Positions 25,239-33,883 of a stretch of DNA of 64,000 nt are shown here, piece by piece. The notes below the pieces were generated by a model. That model was not told the origin of the DNA. It saw only the letters and a program-made list of their open reading frames with translations, and ran no database searches. This stretch comes from Paracoccus marinus (lineage in GTDB: Bacteria; Pseudomonadota; Alphaproteobacteria; Rhodobacterales; Rhodobacteraceae): contig NZ_VJYZ01000033.1 in the NCBI RefSeq assembly GCF_007018965.1, forward strand, positions 434,001 through 498,000. The letters are read 5' to 3'. Position 1 is the first letter of the stretch, and every line of letters starts with the position of its first letter. The translations under genes and the position numbers were made by a program.

Positions 25239-26891
25239 ATGGCCCAACAGTTTGTCTATCACATGGAAGGCGTGTCCAAGGCCTATGGCTCCGGCAAGAA
25301 GACCTTCGAGAACATCCACCTGAACTTCCTTCCGGGCGTCAAGATCGGCGTCGTGGGCGTCAACGGCGCGGGGAAATCAACGCTGCTGCGGATCATGGCC
25401 GGGATCGACAAGGACTTTTCCGGCGAGGCCTGGGCCGCCAAGGGCGCGACCGTCGGCTACCTGCCGCAGGAACCGCATCTTGACCCCGCGCTGAACGTGC
25501 GCGGCAACGTCATGGAGGGCGTGCGCGCCAAGCAGGCCAAGCTCGACCGCTACAACGAGCTGGCGATGAACTACTCGGACGAGACCGCCGACGAGATGGC
25601 GCAGCTGCAGGACGAGATCGACGCCTCGAACCTGTGGGACCTCGACACGCAGGTCGACATCGCGATGGACGCGCTGCGCTGCCCGCCCGATGACGCCGAC
25701 GTGGAAAGCCTGTCTGGCGGCGAGCGTCGCCGCGTCGCGCTGTGCAAGCTGCTGCTGGAACAGCCCGACATGCTGCTGCTGGACGAGCCGACCAACCACC
25801 TTGACGCCGAGACGATCGCCTGGCTGCAAAAGCACCTGATTGAATATCCCGGCACGATCCTGACCGTCACCCACGACCGCTATTTCCTCGACGACATCAC
25901 CAGCTGGATCCTGGAACTGGACCGCGGCCGCGGCGTGCCGTGGGAAGGCAACTATTCCTCGTGGCTGGAACAAAAGGCCAAGCGGCTGGAGCAGGAGGCG
26001 CGCGAGGACAAGGCCAAGCAGAAGTCGATGGAACGCGAGCTGAACTGGATCCGCGCCGGCGCCAAGGCGCGGCAGGCCAAGCAGAAGGCCCGGATCAACG
26101 CCTATAACGAGATGGCGTCGAAATCCGAGCGCGAGAAGATCGCCAACGCCCAGATCGTCATCCCGAACGGCGAGCGGCTGGGCGGCAAGGTGTTCGACGT
26201 GACCGGCCTGAAAAAGGCGATGGGCGACAAGCTGCTGATCGAGGATTTGTCGTTCTCGATCCCGCCGGGCGCGATCGTGGGCGTAATCGGCCCGAACGGC
26301 GCCGGCAAGTCCACGCTGTTCCGCATGCTGACCGGCGGCGAGCAGCCCGACGAGGGCCAGATCGTGGTCGGCGAGACGGTGCAGCTGTCCTACGTGGACC
26401 AGTCGCGCGACGCGCTGAACCCCGAAGCGACCGTGTGGGAGGAAATCTCGGGCGGGGCGGAGATCATCGCGCTGGGCGACGCGACCATTGCGAGCCGCGC
26501 CTATTGCGGCGCGTTCAACTTCAAGGGCACCGACCAGCAGAAGAAGGTGGGGCTGTTGTCGGGCGGTGAACGCAACCGCGTCCACATGGCGAAGCTGCTG
26601 AAATCGGGCGGCAACGTCCTGCTGCTGGACGAGCCGACCAACGACCTTGACGTGGAGACCCTGCAGGCGCTGGAAGCGGCGCTGGAGGACTTCGCCGGCT
26701 GCGCCGTCATCATCTCGCACGACCGCTTCTTCCTGGACCGCCTGTGCACGCACATCCTCGCGTTCGAGGGCGACGCGCATGTGGAGTGGTTCGAGGGAAA
26801 CTTCGAAGCGTATGAGGCTGACAAGGTGCGGCGGCTGGGGCCGGACTCGATCGAGCCGAAGCGGGTGAAGTATAAGAAGTTTACGAGATAA
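25239..26891 (+). CDS. ettA: Energy-dependent translational throttle protein EttA (ABC-F)
   Basis: 550-residue soluble ABC-F ATPase that binds the ribosomal E site and gates the first translation steps according to the ATP/ADP ratio. It has two ABC domains. The first shows GVNGAGKST (40-48), LSGGERRR and LLDEPTNHLD; the second shows GPNGAGKST, LSGGERNR and LLDEPTNDLD. Between them is a long charged linker including EQEAREDKAKQKSMERELNW. Length equals the E. coli protein (about 555). ATG 25239 follows GACAGGAG. Downstream the base composition drops sharply. Confidence 0.94.
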   Translation: MAQQFVYHMEGVSKAYGSGKKTFENIHLNFLPGVKIGVVGVNGAGKSTLLRIMAGIDKDFSGEAWAAKGATVGYLPQEPHLDPALNVRGNVMEGVRAKQAKLDRYNELAMNYSDETADEMAQLQDEIDASNLWDLDTQVDIAMDALRCPPDDADVESLSGGERRRVALCKLLLEQPDMLLLDEPTNHLDAETIAWLQKHLIEYPGTILTVTHDRYFLDDITSWILELDRGRGVPWEGNYSSWLEQKAKRLEQEAREDKAKQKSMERELNWIRAGAKARQAKQKARINAYNEMASKSEREKIANAQIVIPNGERLGGKVFDVTGLKKAMGDKLLIEDLSFSIPPGAIVGVIGPNGAGKSTLFRMLTGGEQPDEGQIVVGETVQLSYVDQSRDALNPEATVWEEISGGAEIIALGDATIASRAYCGAFNFKGTDQQKKVGLLSGGERNRVHMAKLLKSGGNVLLLDEPTNDLDVETLQALEAALEDFAGCAVIISHDRFFLDRLCTHILAFEGDAHVEWFEGNFEAYEADKVRRLGPDSIEPKRVKYKKFTR

Positions 26892-26928
26892 ATAACTTGC
26901 GCGCCTTTTCGTTTGGAAGGATAAAATT

Positions 26929-27660
26929 TTGACACCTGGCTTCAGCGAACGTGCGTTTGAGTTCTGCTATAATCATACATACGTGCAACGAAACGCCGCA
27001 ATCATAGCCACATACCCACATATTCCCTCACAGAGACAGGAGAAAACCCTTGGTTACGACGTTGAGTTTCGCATAACGCAAGGCAATTTCTCCTATATGA
27101 TTTTCATTCAGCACAAGGTTTCACATTACGCAGAGCGGCGAGCAGGTAAAAATGCGGCATTTTACAACCGGTACAACGCACCATACTACCGGTTCCGAGT
27201 TGATAACGATCAGCATCAAAGATTGCAGGAGCTCAGTCGCGCGCGGGGAAATACGTTCTACTGCGCTCCCCTATTTTACTCGCGCAACGATCTGCACGAA
27301 AATTTCCAGAACGACTCCATCATCGATAGCGTTGTTCTTCTTGACCCACTAGACGTCGGACCTGCGGTTGGTCCAAACCACAATATTACTTATGATGCCG
27401 CAGGCGGAAATGCGACAATGCACTCCCAACCACAGAGATTTGAGAGATCCTTCACTGGAGATGTGCTTAAAATTCCCTCGCTGCGAAAGGCTGCGGTCAC
27501 GAGTGAGGAGGTAAGGGCGCAGGCCGACCTTATCTTTGACATATCGGCGAATGTCGACGAGGCGAGAGAGGTGCGGCGCGAGTACGGCGACCTTCCGCGA
27601 GTGCAGCAGGCGCAAATTTTGCTTGGTCAAGTTTATGGCGTGACTTGGCTTATCATCTAA
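26929..27660 (+). CDS. Orphan protein with PD-(D/E)XK-nuclease-like residues, unknown function
   Basis: 243 residues, no family recognised with confidence. The N-terminal half carries a helix with Glu 11, Glu 38 in RQEKTLGYD, Asp 44, and then IQHK with Gln 61 and Lys 63 on the next hydrophobic strand. Spacing and order (E, GYD, then Q-x-K) fit a PD-(D/E)XK core of the kind seen in DUF4365-like and Mrr-like proteins. A Tyr- and Arg-rich segment (NAPYYRFRVDND) follows. Composition is far lower in GC than the neighbours, a sign of transfer. The start is TTG 26929 with GGAAGGAT 5 bases upstream. It is convergent with the HNH gene. Confidence 0.6.
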   Translation: MTPGFSERAFEFCYNHTYVQRNAAIIATYPHIPSQRQEKTLGYDVEFRITQGNFSYMIFIQHKVSHYAERRAGKNAAFYNRYNAPYYRFRVDNDQHQRLQELSRARGNTFYCAPLFYSRNDLHENFQNDSIIDSVVLLDPLDVGPAVGPNHNITYDAAGGNATMHSQPQRFERSFTGDVLKIPSLRKAAVTSEEVRAQADLIFDISANVDEAREVRREYGDLPRVQQAQILLGQVYGVTWLII

Positions 27661-27679
27661 GCATTCAAACCTTATTTAG

Positions 27680-27709
27680 GGTGCGAGCATGAGAAATCCT
27701 CACCGCACC
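27680..27709. terminator. Possible hairpin between the orphan gene and the HNH gene
   Basis: GGTGCG (27680-27685) can pair with CGCACC (27704-27709), and an inner GAG/CTC can add to the stem. It lies just after the stop of the plus-strand gene and covers the stop of the convergent minus-strand gene. No clear U-run; a weak call. Confidence 0.3.
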
Positions 27710-27981
27710 TTCCCCCGCCACCCCGCCGGCCGCTTCCCCACCCAGTCGAAGAACCGCCGCAGCCCCTCGTGTGCCCGTAGCGCCTCCACCGACGCGTAGT
27801 TCCGCGCCAGTTCCGTCTCGCTCAGCGTCTTGTGGATCGTGCGGTGGCAGACGTGGTGCAGCAGCACCGTCTCGCCGCCCTTGCCGCCGCGCAGCTTGGG
27901 GATCAGGTGGTGGCGGCTTTGCGGGACGCCCGGCGGAATCGGGCGCAGGCATAGCGGGCAGGTGGGGTGGTCGTCGGTCAT
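27700..27981 (-). CDS. HNH endonuclease-like small protein
   Basis: 93 residues. CPLC (8-11) is followed by HHLIPKLRGGK (24-34) and LHHVCHRTIH (41-50), the zinc-finger type of HNH/treble-clef nuclease. Small proteins of this form are common in Rhodobacteraceae as single genes; most are annotated only as HNH endonucleases and have no demonstrated role. ATG 27981 starts just before the first CxxC; an upstream start at 28095 would add basic low-complexity sequence. GC content is normal for the genome, unlike the gene it faces. Confidence 0.75.
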   Translation of the reverse strand: MTDDHPTCPLCLRPIPPGVPQSRHHLIPKLRGGKGGETVLLHHVCHRTIHKTLSETELARNYASVEALRAHEGLRRFFDWVGKRPAGWRGKVR

Positions 27982-28101
27982 GGCCGGGACCAACGCCCGG
28001 GCCACCCGCCGGGTGCCATCGCGCTGCTCGGTGATAACGCGCGCGCCTGCGGCCCGCCGTTCAGGACCCTGCCCAGGTCGGGCGGCCCGGGCCAAGCCGC
28101 C

Positions 28102-28314
28102 CTACGAAGTCAGCTGCTTCGCCTTCCCGCAGCCCGACCCGCGTGCAGGGCGGATCACCGGCGTTGCGGGTTCGGTCGCCGGTGCCGCCGCCGGGGCGGG
28201 GGAGGCGGTCGTGGTGGTGGGCGGCGTTGTCGCAGTCGGGGCCTGCTGCGCCAGGGCAGGCGCGGCGGCCAGCAGTGCGGCGATCGTCGCGGCGGCGCAT
28301 TTACGGAAAGTCAT
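28102..28314 (-). CDS. Small secreted Ala/Thr/Pro-rich protein, unknown function
   Basis: 70 residues: a signal peptide (about 1-22, cleavage after PALAQ) and a mature part made of a Thr/Pro/Ala tract followed by RPARGSGCGKAKQLTS, with a single cysteine. ATG 28314 has a strong AGGAGAG 6 bases upstream, the main reason to accept it as a gene. It lies between the acyl-CoA synthetase and the HNH gene on the same strand. I do not recognise a family. Confidence 0.6.
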   Translation of the reverse strand: MTFRKCAAATIAALLAAAPALAQQAPTATTPPTTTTASPAPAAAPATEPATPVIRPARGSGCGKAKQLTS

Positions 28315-28404
28315 GGCTCTCTCCTGTCAGGCGGTGAGGGTCCGAGCATGCGCCCGAATCACCCCCCGCCCAAGGGAAAACGCCAGCCGCCTATGTGTCC
28401 GGTC

Positions 28405-30282
28405 CTACGACCAGTCCCACGGCCGCGTAAAGCTGCCCAGCCGCTGCTTCACGGCTGCCTCGTCGCAGCCGGGATCGCGGGACAGTTTCGCGACCAGCCC
28501 GCGCTTCTTGTCGTCCGCCACCTCGACCACGTGGCTGCCGCTGCCCTCCAGCGCCGCGTCGTAGACGCGCTTGATTGCCATCTTGCGCAGCTCGGGCTTG
28601 AAGACCTTGCCGACGGCGGTCTTGGGCAGCTCGGACATGATCTCGATGTGCTTGGGCACCGCCGCGCGTTCCGCGATATGGGCGCGCGCGTGTTCCAGCA
28701 GGTCGTCCTGCGACACGGTGGCGCCGCCCACTAGTTCGACATAGGCGCAGGGCAGTTCGCCCGCGAAGGCGTCGGGCTGGCCGATCGCGCCGGCGAACGC
28801 CACCGCCGGGTGGGACGCCAGCGCCTCCTCGATGACGGCGGGGTCGATGTTGTGGCCGCCGCGGATGATCAGGTCCTTGGCCCGACCCGTGATCCAAAGG
28901 TAGCCGTCGGGATCGAGCCGGCCCAGGTCGCCCGTGCGCAGGAACCGTCCGTCCGCGAACAGGTCGCGGTTCTGGTCCGTCTCGGTGTAGGTCGAGCCCT
29001 CGAAAACGCCGGGGTTCGACACGCAGATCTCGCCGATCTCGTCGGTGGCGCACTGGTGGAAGCCGTCGGGCGTGCGGCGCAGGATGCGGACCTCGGTGTA
29101 GGGCAGGGGGATGCCGACCGAGCCGACCTTCTTCAGCCCGTCCACCGGGTTGCAGCTGACAAGGCAGGTCGCCTCGGTCAGGCCGTAGCCTTCGGCGATC
29201 TCGACGCCGGTCGCGGCCTTGAAGCGGTTGTAAAGCTCGATCGGCAGCGGCGCCGACCCGGAAATCGCCGAGCGCAGCGACGACACGTCGGCATCGACGG
29301 GCCGCTGCATCAGCGCGGCGATCGCGGTGGGAACGGTGATCAGGAAGGTGCCGCGCCAGCGTTCGATCAGTTTCCAGAAGTTGTCGAACACGCCGTCTCC
29401 GCGATAGCCCGCGGGCGTCGGCATGACCAGGTGCCCGCCGGAATGGACGCAACTCATCAGGATCGGGTAGGCCGCGAACACGTGGAACATCGGCAGCGGG
29501 CACATCAGCACGTCGGTCTCGTCAAACAGCAGCGTGCCGCCGAGAAAGCCGTTGTAGATCATGCCCGACGCCTTGTGCTGCGCGAGCTTGGGCGTGCCGG
29601 TGGTGCCGCCGGTGTGGAAATAGGCGGCGACCCGGTCCTCGGGCCGGTCCTCGAACGACAGCGCGTCGTGGCGATGGCGCGCGACCGCGCCCTCGAAGTC
29701 CATGACGCGGGCCTTGTGCGCGGCCTTGATGCGCGGGCGCAGCAGCGGGACCAGCCACCTCTTCGGCGGCGCCAGATAGCGGTTCAGGTCGACCTGCAGG
29801 ATCGTCTTGACGTTCGGGGCCAGGGCCACGGCGTCGGCGGCCTTTTGCGCCACGTCGGTCTTGGGGAATGCTTTCAGCGTCACCAGCACCTTGGCCCGCG
29901 TCTCGCGCAGGATGCCCGCGATGTGCTCGGCCTCGAGCAGCGGGTTGATCGGGTTGACGATCCCCGCCGTCGCCCCGCCAAGCAGCGTGATGACCGCCTC
30001 GGGGCAGTTCGGCAGAAGATAGGCGACGCAGTCGCCCGGCCCGACGCCCAGGTCGCGGAACAGGTTCGCGGCCTCGGTCACGCGCTCGTGCAGCTCGGTC
30101 CAGGTCAGGGTGCAGCTGCGCGAATGCGGATCGGACAGCAGCTGGAAGCTGACCGCCGGGCGCGACCCGAACCGTTCCTGCGTGCGCGTCACCGCCTGGT
30201 AGATCGTCGCGGGTACGTCGCGCGCCGCATAGGGCTCGCTTTCCACACGCGCGCGATCCTCGATGCTGCTGAACAAGGCCAT
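28405..30282 (-). CDS. AMP-forming acyl-CoA synthetase
   Basis: 625-residue ANL-superfamily enzyme that activates a carboxylic acid to the acyl-AMP and then to the CoA thioester. The P-loop-like motif is HTGGTTGTPK (about 220), the aromatic/adenine region is EGYGLTEATC, the hinge region is GRAKDLIIRGGHNIDP, and the C-terminal catalytic lysine is in LPKTAVGKVFKP. Length is above the usual 540-580 because of an N-terminal stretch and a C-terminal extension. The substrate (probably a fatty acid) is not determined. ATG 30282 follows AGGGAGGGG; an open extension further upstream is antisense to the CAP gene and is not coding. Confidence 0.87.
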   Translation of the reverse strand: MALFSSIEDRARVESEPYAARDVPATIYQAVTRTQERFGSRPAVSFQLLSDPHSRSCTLTWTELHERVTEAANLFRDLGVGPGDCVAYLLPNCPEAVITLLGGATAGIVNPINPLLEAEHIAGILRETRAKVLVTLKAFPKTDVAQKAADAVALAPNVKTILQVDLNRYLAPPKRWLVPLLRPRIKAAHKARVMDFEGAVARHRHDALSFEDRPEDRVAAYFHTGGTTGTPKLAQHKASGMIYNGFLGGTLLFDETDVLMCPLPMFHVFAAYPILMSCVHSGGHLVMPTPAGYRGDGVFDNFWKLIERWRGTFLITVPTAIAALMQRPVDADVSSLRSAISGSAPLPIELYNRFKAATGVEIAEGYGLTEATCLVSCNPVDGLKKVGSVGIPLPYTEVRILRRTPDGFHQCATDEIGEICVSNPGVFEGSTYTETDQNRDLFADGRFLRTGDLGRLDPDGYLWITGRAKDLIIRGGHNIDPAVIEEALASHPAVAFAGAIGQPDAFAGELPCAYVELVGGATVSQDDLLEHARAHIAERAAVPKHIEIMSELPKTAVGKVFKPELRKMAIKRVYDAALEGSGSHVVEVADDKKRGLVAKLSRDPGCDEAAVKQRLGSFTRPWDWS

Positions 30283-30484
30283 CTGTCCCCTCCCTGCCGG
30301 TCCGGCTCGACCATGGTCCGAAAGCGGGACCGTCATCAAGCTTTCGCGTCCGAAACCTGCGCGCGAGGCCGCCGGGGACGCAGCGTCAGCAAGACGCATC
30401 AAAAGCCCGACAACCAGAGATTGAGTAGCGGGTTCCGTCCGCGGTAGAACACCGGTAGAAGCCGACGGTCGAAAAACGGGACAG

Positions 30485-31021
30485 ATGATGAAGCTTTCAG
30501 GAATGCTGGGCGCATGCGTCCTTGGCGCGGTTGCGCTGACGGGCTGCACGCCCGCGCCGTCCGCGCACGGCGACGATCCCCACGCGATGCAGCTGCTCGC
30601 GCCCGGCAAGGCGACCTGCCTTGCCACGACGCCGGGCCAGAACGCCGCGGCGGTCGAGTCCACGAACCGGATGCGGTCGGCGTCCGGCCTTGCGCCCGTG
30701 GCGGCCGACAGCCGCCTGGCCGAGGCCGCGGCGCGCCACGCCTGCGACATGGCGCAGCGCGGGCGGATGACGCATATCGGCAGCGCGACGCCCGGGCCCG
30801 CGCCCCGCGTGAAGGCGCTGGGATATGCGCCGACGATCACGGCGGAAAACATCGCGGCGGGGCATTTCGACCTGACCCGCGTGCTGGCGGAATGGAACGC
30901 CTCGTCCGGGCATCTGGCCAACATCGTGATCCCGCAGGTCCGTCACGTGGGCATCGGTCAGGCGATCGGCGCGGACGGCAAGACGAGGTTCTGGGCCGCG
31001 GTCTACGCCGCGCCGCGCTGA
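30485..31021 (+). CDS. CAP-domain (SCP/PR1) lipoprotein
   Basis: 178 residues with a lipobox LTGC (Cys 21) and one CAP domain. Conserved features are NRMRSASGL, HACDMAQRGRMTHIG, ENIAAG, and the closing SSGHLANI. Bacterial proteins of this type are secreted and bind lipids or act on the envelope in some cases; the function here is unknown. ATG 30485 or 30488 (adjacent methionines) is preceded by GGGACAG. It is divergent from the acyl-CoA synthetase gene with about 200 bases between them, which must contain both promoters. Confidence 0.85.
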   Translation: MMKLSGMLGACVLGAVALTGCTPAPSAHGDDPHAMQLLAPGKATCLATTPGQNAAAVESTNRMRSASGLAPVAADSRLAEAAARHACDMAQRGRMTHIGSATPGPAPRVKALGYAPTITAENIAAGHFDLTRVLAEWNASSGHLANIVIPQVRHVGIGQAIGADGKTRFWAAVYAAPR

Positions 31022-31051
31022 GCGACGCGGCTGATAAACCGCAGCCGCCGC

Positions 31052-31126
31052 CGACGGACATGTTTCCGCCGCCTGTCCGTCGCATTCCTGTCAGCCATCG
31101 CCGGTAGCACCGGCGACGATGACAGG
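31052..31126. promoter_or_regulatory. Two inverted repeats between the CAP gene and the phytase-like gene
   Basis: CGACGGACA (31052-31060) pairs with TGTCCGTCG (31074-31082), 9 bp, loop 13. Right after it, CCTGTCA..TCGCCGG (31087-31104) pairs with CCGGCGA..TGACAGG (31110-31126), 14 paired bases with a small internal bulge. The first may terminate the CAP gene; the second sits 17 bases before the next start codon. Confidence 0.45.
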
Positions 31127-31142
31127 TATCAAAGGCCGCCCC

Positions 31143-32615
31143 ATGCGTTTCACCCTTTCCCGCACATCCGCGATCGCGATCCTCGCCAGCTGCGCCCTGG
31201 CGCATGCGGTGGGCGCGCAAACCGCAGCTCCGGTTCCCGCGCCCGCGCCGGCGGCACCCGCCGCACCCGCGCCACAATCTGCCCCGCAATCCGCCGCATC
31301 GGCCGGCACCGCCGCCCCGACCGATACAAGGGTTTTCCCGGCGACCCTCGCGGGCCACGCGAAGCTTCCCGCCTTGTCCCTTATCGCGCCGCCGGCGGAC
31401 GCGCCGCGCGATCTGTGGGTCTCGGGCAAGTTCACCGGCAAGGCCCGCAACGACAAGCCGATGTCGGTCGAAGGCGACGTGGGCCCCGCCTACGGCGCCC
31501 ACAAGACCGGCGTCTCGCTGCCCTTCATCGGCCAGCCGGTGCAGGGGATGTCGGGCCTCGCCATGAACCGGGCCGGGGACGGCAGCTGGTACGCGCTGAC
31601 CGACAACGGCTTCGGGTCGAAGATCAACAGCCCCGACGCGATGCTGTTCTTCCACCGCATGAAACCCGACTTCGACGCGGGCACCGTCGCGCGCGAGGAA
31701 ACGGTGTTCCTGCGCGACCCCGACCACAAGGTCCCGTTCCGCATCGCGAACGAGGGGACGGACGCCCGCTACCTGACCGGCGCCGACTTCGATCCCGAAA
31801 GCATCCAGTTCCTGGATGGCGAGATCTGGATCGGGGAAGAGTTCGGGCCCTCGATCCTCAGGATCGCGCTGGACGGCCGGGTGCTGTCGGTCCACCAGAC
31901 GATGGCGGACGGCAAGCCGCTGACCGGCCCCGACACCCCCGGCACCGTCGTGCCCGCGCAGCCCGGCAAGGACTTCACCGTCCAGCGTTCCGGCGGGTAC
32001 GAGGGGATGGCGCTTCAGCCCGGCACGAACCTTCTGTGGGCGATGCTGGAAAAGCCGCTGCTGGGCCCCGACGGGCAGCCCGGCGCGGACGGACTTCAGG
32101 TGATGACCTTCGACACCGCGCGGGCCGACTGGACCGGAGATGTCCACCGCTTCCGCCTGTCCGACGGCGCGACCGCGATCGGTGACTTCAACTTCATCGA
32201 CGACACGCGCGCGCTGGTGATCGAGCGTGACAACGGCGAGGGCGATGCCGCCCGCGCCTGTGCCGAGGGGGCCGCCGACAAGTCGGCCTGCTATCCGCAG
32301 CCCGCGCGGGTCAAGAACATCGTCCTGATCGACACCGCCCAGACCGATGCGGACGGCACCCTGCGCCGGATCGGCCAGATCGACCTGCTGGCCATCGCCG
32401 ATCCCGAAGGCCGCGCGCTGCCCGGCACCGCGCGCGAGGATGGGACGCTCGCCTTCCCGTTCTTCACCATCGAGGACGTGGCGCGCGTGGACGACACCCA
32501 CATCCTTGTCGCCAACGACAACAACCTGCCCTATTCGGGCGGGCGCGAGATCGGGCGCGCGGCCGACAATGAGTTCATCCTGCTGTCCGTGCCCGAGCTT
32601 CTGTCGGCGCGCTGA
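31143..32615 (+). CDS. Secreted esterase-like activity of phytase family protein
   Basis: 490 residues with a signal peptide (about 1-26, cleavage after VGAQ), then an Ala/Pro-rich linker to about residue 60. The rest is a beta-propeller-like domain of the esterase-like phytase family (PF13449), seen in blocks such as GMSGLAMN, WYALTDNGFGSK, DFDPESIQFLDGEIWIGEEFGPSI and YEGMALQPG. Such proteins act in the periplasm or outside the cell, presumably on phosphate esters; no substrate is established. ATG 31143 starts the signal peptide; ATG 31119 in the same frame lies inside a hairpin and is less likely. Confidence 0.85.
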   Translation: MRFTLSRTSAIAILASCALAHAVGAQTAAPVPAPAPAAPAAPAPQSAPQSAASAGTAAPTDTRVFPATLAGHAKLPALSLIAPPADAPRDLWVSGKFTGKARNDKPMSVEGDVGPAYGAHKTGVSLPFIGQPVQGMSGLAMNRAGDGSWYALTDNGFGSKINSPDAMLFFHRMKPDFDAGTVAREETVFLRDPDHKVPFRIANEGTDARYLTGADFDPESIQFLDGEIWIGEEFGPSILRIALDGRVLSVHQTMADGKPLTGPDTPGTVVPAQPGKDFTVQRSGGYEGMALQPGTNLLWAMLEKPLLGPDGQPGADGLQVMTFDTARADWTGDVHRFRLSDGATAIGDFNFIDDTRALVIERDNGEGDAARACAEGAADKSACYPQPARVKNIVLIDTAQTDADGTLRRIGQIDLLAIADPEGRALPGTAREDGTLAFPFFTIEDVARVDDTHILVANDNNLPYSGGREIGRAADNEFILLSVPELLSAR

Positions 32616-32676
32616 CGGGAAACGCGGCTTGGGGCCGGGGCGCGTCGCGCGCGCCCCGGCCCCCTTTGCTGGCAAT

Positions 32677-33732
32677 TCAGACGTCGGCCAGATCGACCGT
32701 TCGCAGAACGTCGTCCGGATCGACCCGGAACCGCTCGCGCCCGCCCTCGGCCACGACGAAACCGTAACGGATCCCCAGCGCGTCGGTGAAATCCTTGAGC
32801 ACGTGGTTGAAGCGGTAGGGCGGCTGGATCGTGATCAGCGCGCCCGACCCGCTCATCGCCAGAATCGCGTGCGCCAGCGCGCTGCCCTCGACCGACACCA
32901 CCACGCCCGCGCCCGACAGCCGCGTCGCGATCTCGGTGGCGGTCGCGGCCATGGGGTCCACGATCGTGAAGCCGCGCGCGGCCAGCGTCTCGGCAATCTC
33001 GGCCTCGTTATCAAGCAACCGCAGCGCCTGGCCCGAGGTGCCGCGAAGCAGGAATACCCCGTGCCTTTCTTCGGACGCGGGGGTGGCCAGCGAACGCGCA
33101 AGCCTGTGCCGCACGTCCTGCAGCCGCCGGCGGCGGTCGGCGTTCATGCCGTGATCCTCGAACACCCAGGCGGTCCCCAGCCGCGTGTCCCCCAGCGCCG
33201 GCATCGTCAGGCCCGTCATCCGGCGATAGTCGTGGGCGTGGGGCCAGCCGGCGCGGTGCCGGCTTTCGACCTCGTGCGCGGGGGCGAAGTCCCGCGCCAT
33301 CAAGGAAGTGGCGGCATCGTCCAGGACGTAATGGCCGAAGAAGATGTCGCTGACCGGCGTGCCGACCAGCGCCGCGACCTCGGTCCGGGCCCGCACCGCG
33401 CGCGGCAGGCGCGGCGGGCGGTCCATCGTCATTTGGTACCGGGTGCCGCCCGCATAGAGGCTGCCCCCCGCCAGCACCGCATCGTCGAACCGGAACGCGT
33501 GGGTCGCCGCGTGCAGGACCTCGCCCGCGGTGATCCGACGCAGTTCCGCGGCCGGATCGCTCATCGAGTGGTACCCGCGGACGCGGTCGATCTGGCCGGG
33601 CAGGTGGAACGCGGCCGGCCGCTCGGCCGTCTCGGCCGGGCAGACGACCACGACCTCGGCGGCCGCGTCGGGCAGTTCGCGAGCACGGCCAAACGCCTTG
33701 CGGACGAGATGCGACGGGGCGGCAAAGTTCAT
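32677..33732 (-). CDS. Glycosyltransferase family 61 protein (DUF563)
   Basis: 351 residues. The C-terminal half matches the GT61/DUF563 pattern: an RGTSGQALRLLDNEAEI segment followed by VVSVEGSALAHAILAMSGSGALITI, the loop that binds the sugar nucleotide in these enzymes. Its target is unknown; in other bacteria such enzymes build exopolysaccharide or capsule, but no other polysaccharide genes lie here. Start is ATG 33732; a GTG at 33762 in frame is an alternative, and neither has a good ribosome-binding site. Confidence 0.7.
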   Translation of the reverse strand: MNFAAPSHLVRKAFGRARELPDAAAEVVVVCPAETAERPAAFHLPGQIDRVRGYHSMSDPAAELRRITAGEVLHAATHAFRFDDAVLAGGSLYAGGTRYQMTMDRPPRLPRAVRARTEVAALVGTPVSDIFFGHYVLDDAATSLMARDFAPAHEVESRHRAGWPHAHDYRRMTGLTMPALGDTRLGTAWVFEDHGMNADRRRRLQDVRHRLARSLATPASEERHGVFLLRGTSGQALRLLDNEAEIAETLAARGFTIVDPMAATATEIATRLSGAGVVVSVEGSALAHAILAMSGSGALITIQPPYRFNHVLKDFTDALGIRYGFVVAEGGRERFRVDPDDVLRTVDLADV

Positions 33733-33883
33733 CGTGGTTCCGTGATGCGCCGAAGGTTGCACGCGCGCCGCCGGTGCTTAGCACGACCTCGGCCCGCTTG
33801 TCGCCGGGATCGTGCGGCGAAGATGCCCCGAATGCAACCGATCCGCCCGGCAGCCGTTCTGTTTCCAGCAACGGAGAACCGAC

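Noticed and set aside
30447-30482. Loose similarity between 30447-30482 and 7993-8020 (GGTAGAAGC followed by GAAAAACG)
   Set aside because: Only short pieces match with mismatched spacing; it is not enough to call a dispersed repeat.
30283-30924. Upstream extension of the acyl-CoA synthetase frame to 839 codons
   Set aside because: The extra 214 codons lie antisense to the CAP-domain lipoprotein. A good start with AGGGAGGGG sits at 30282.
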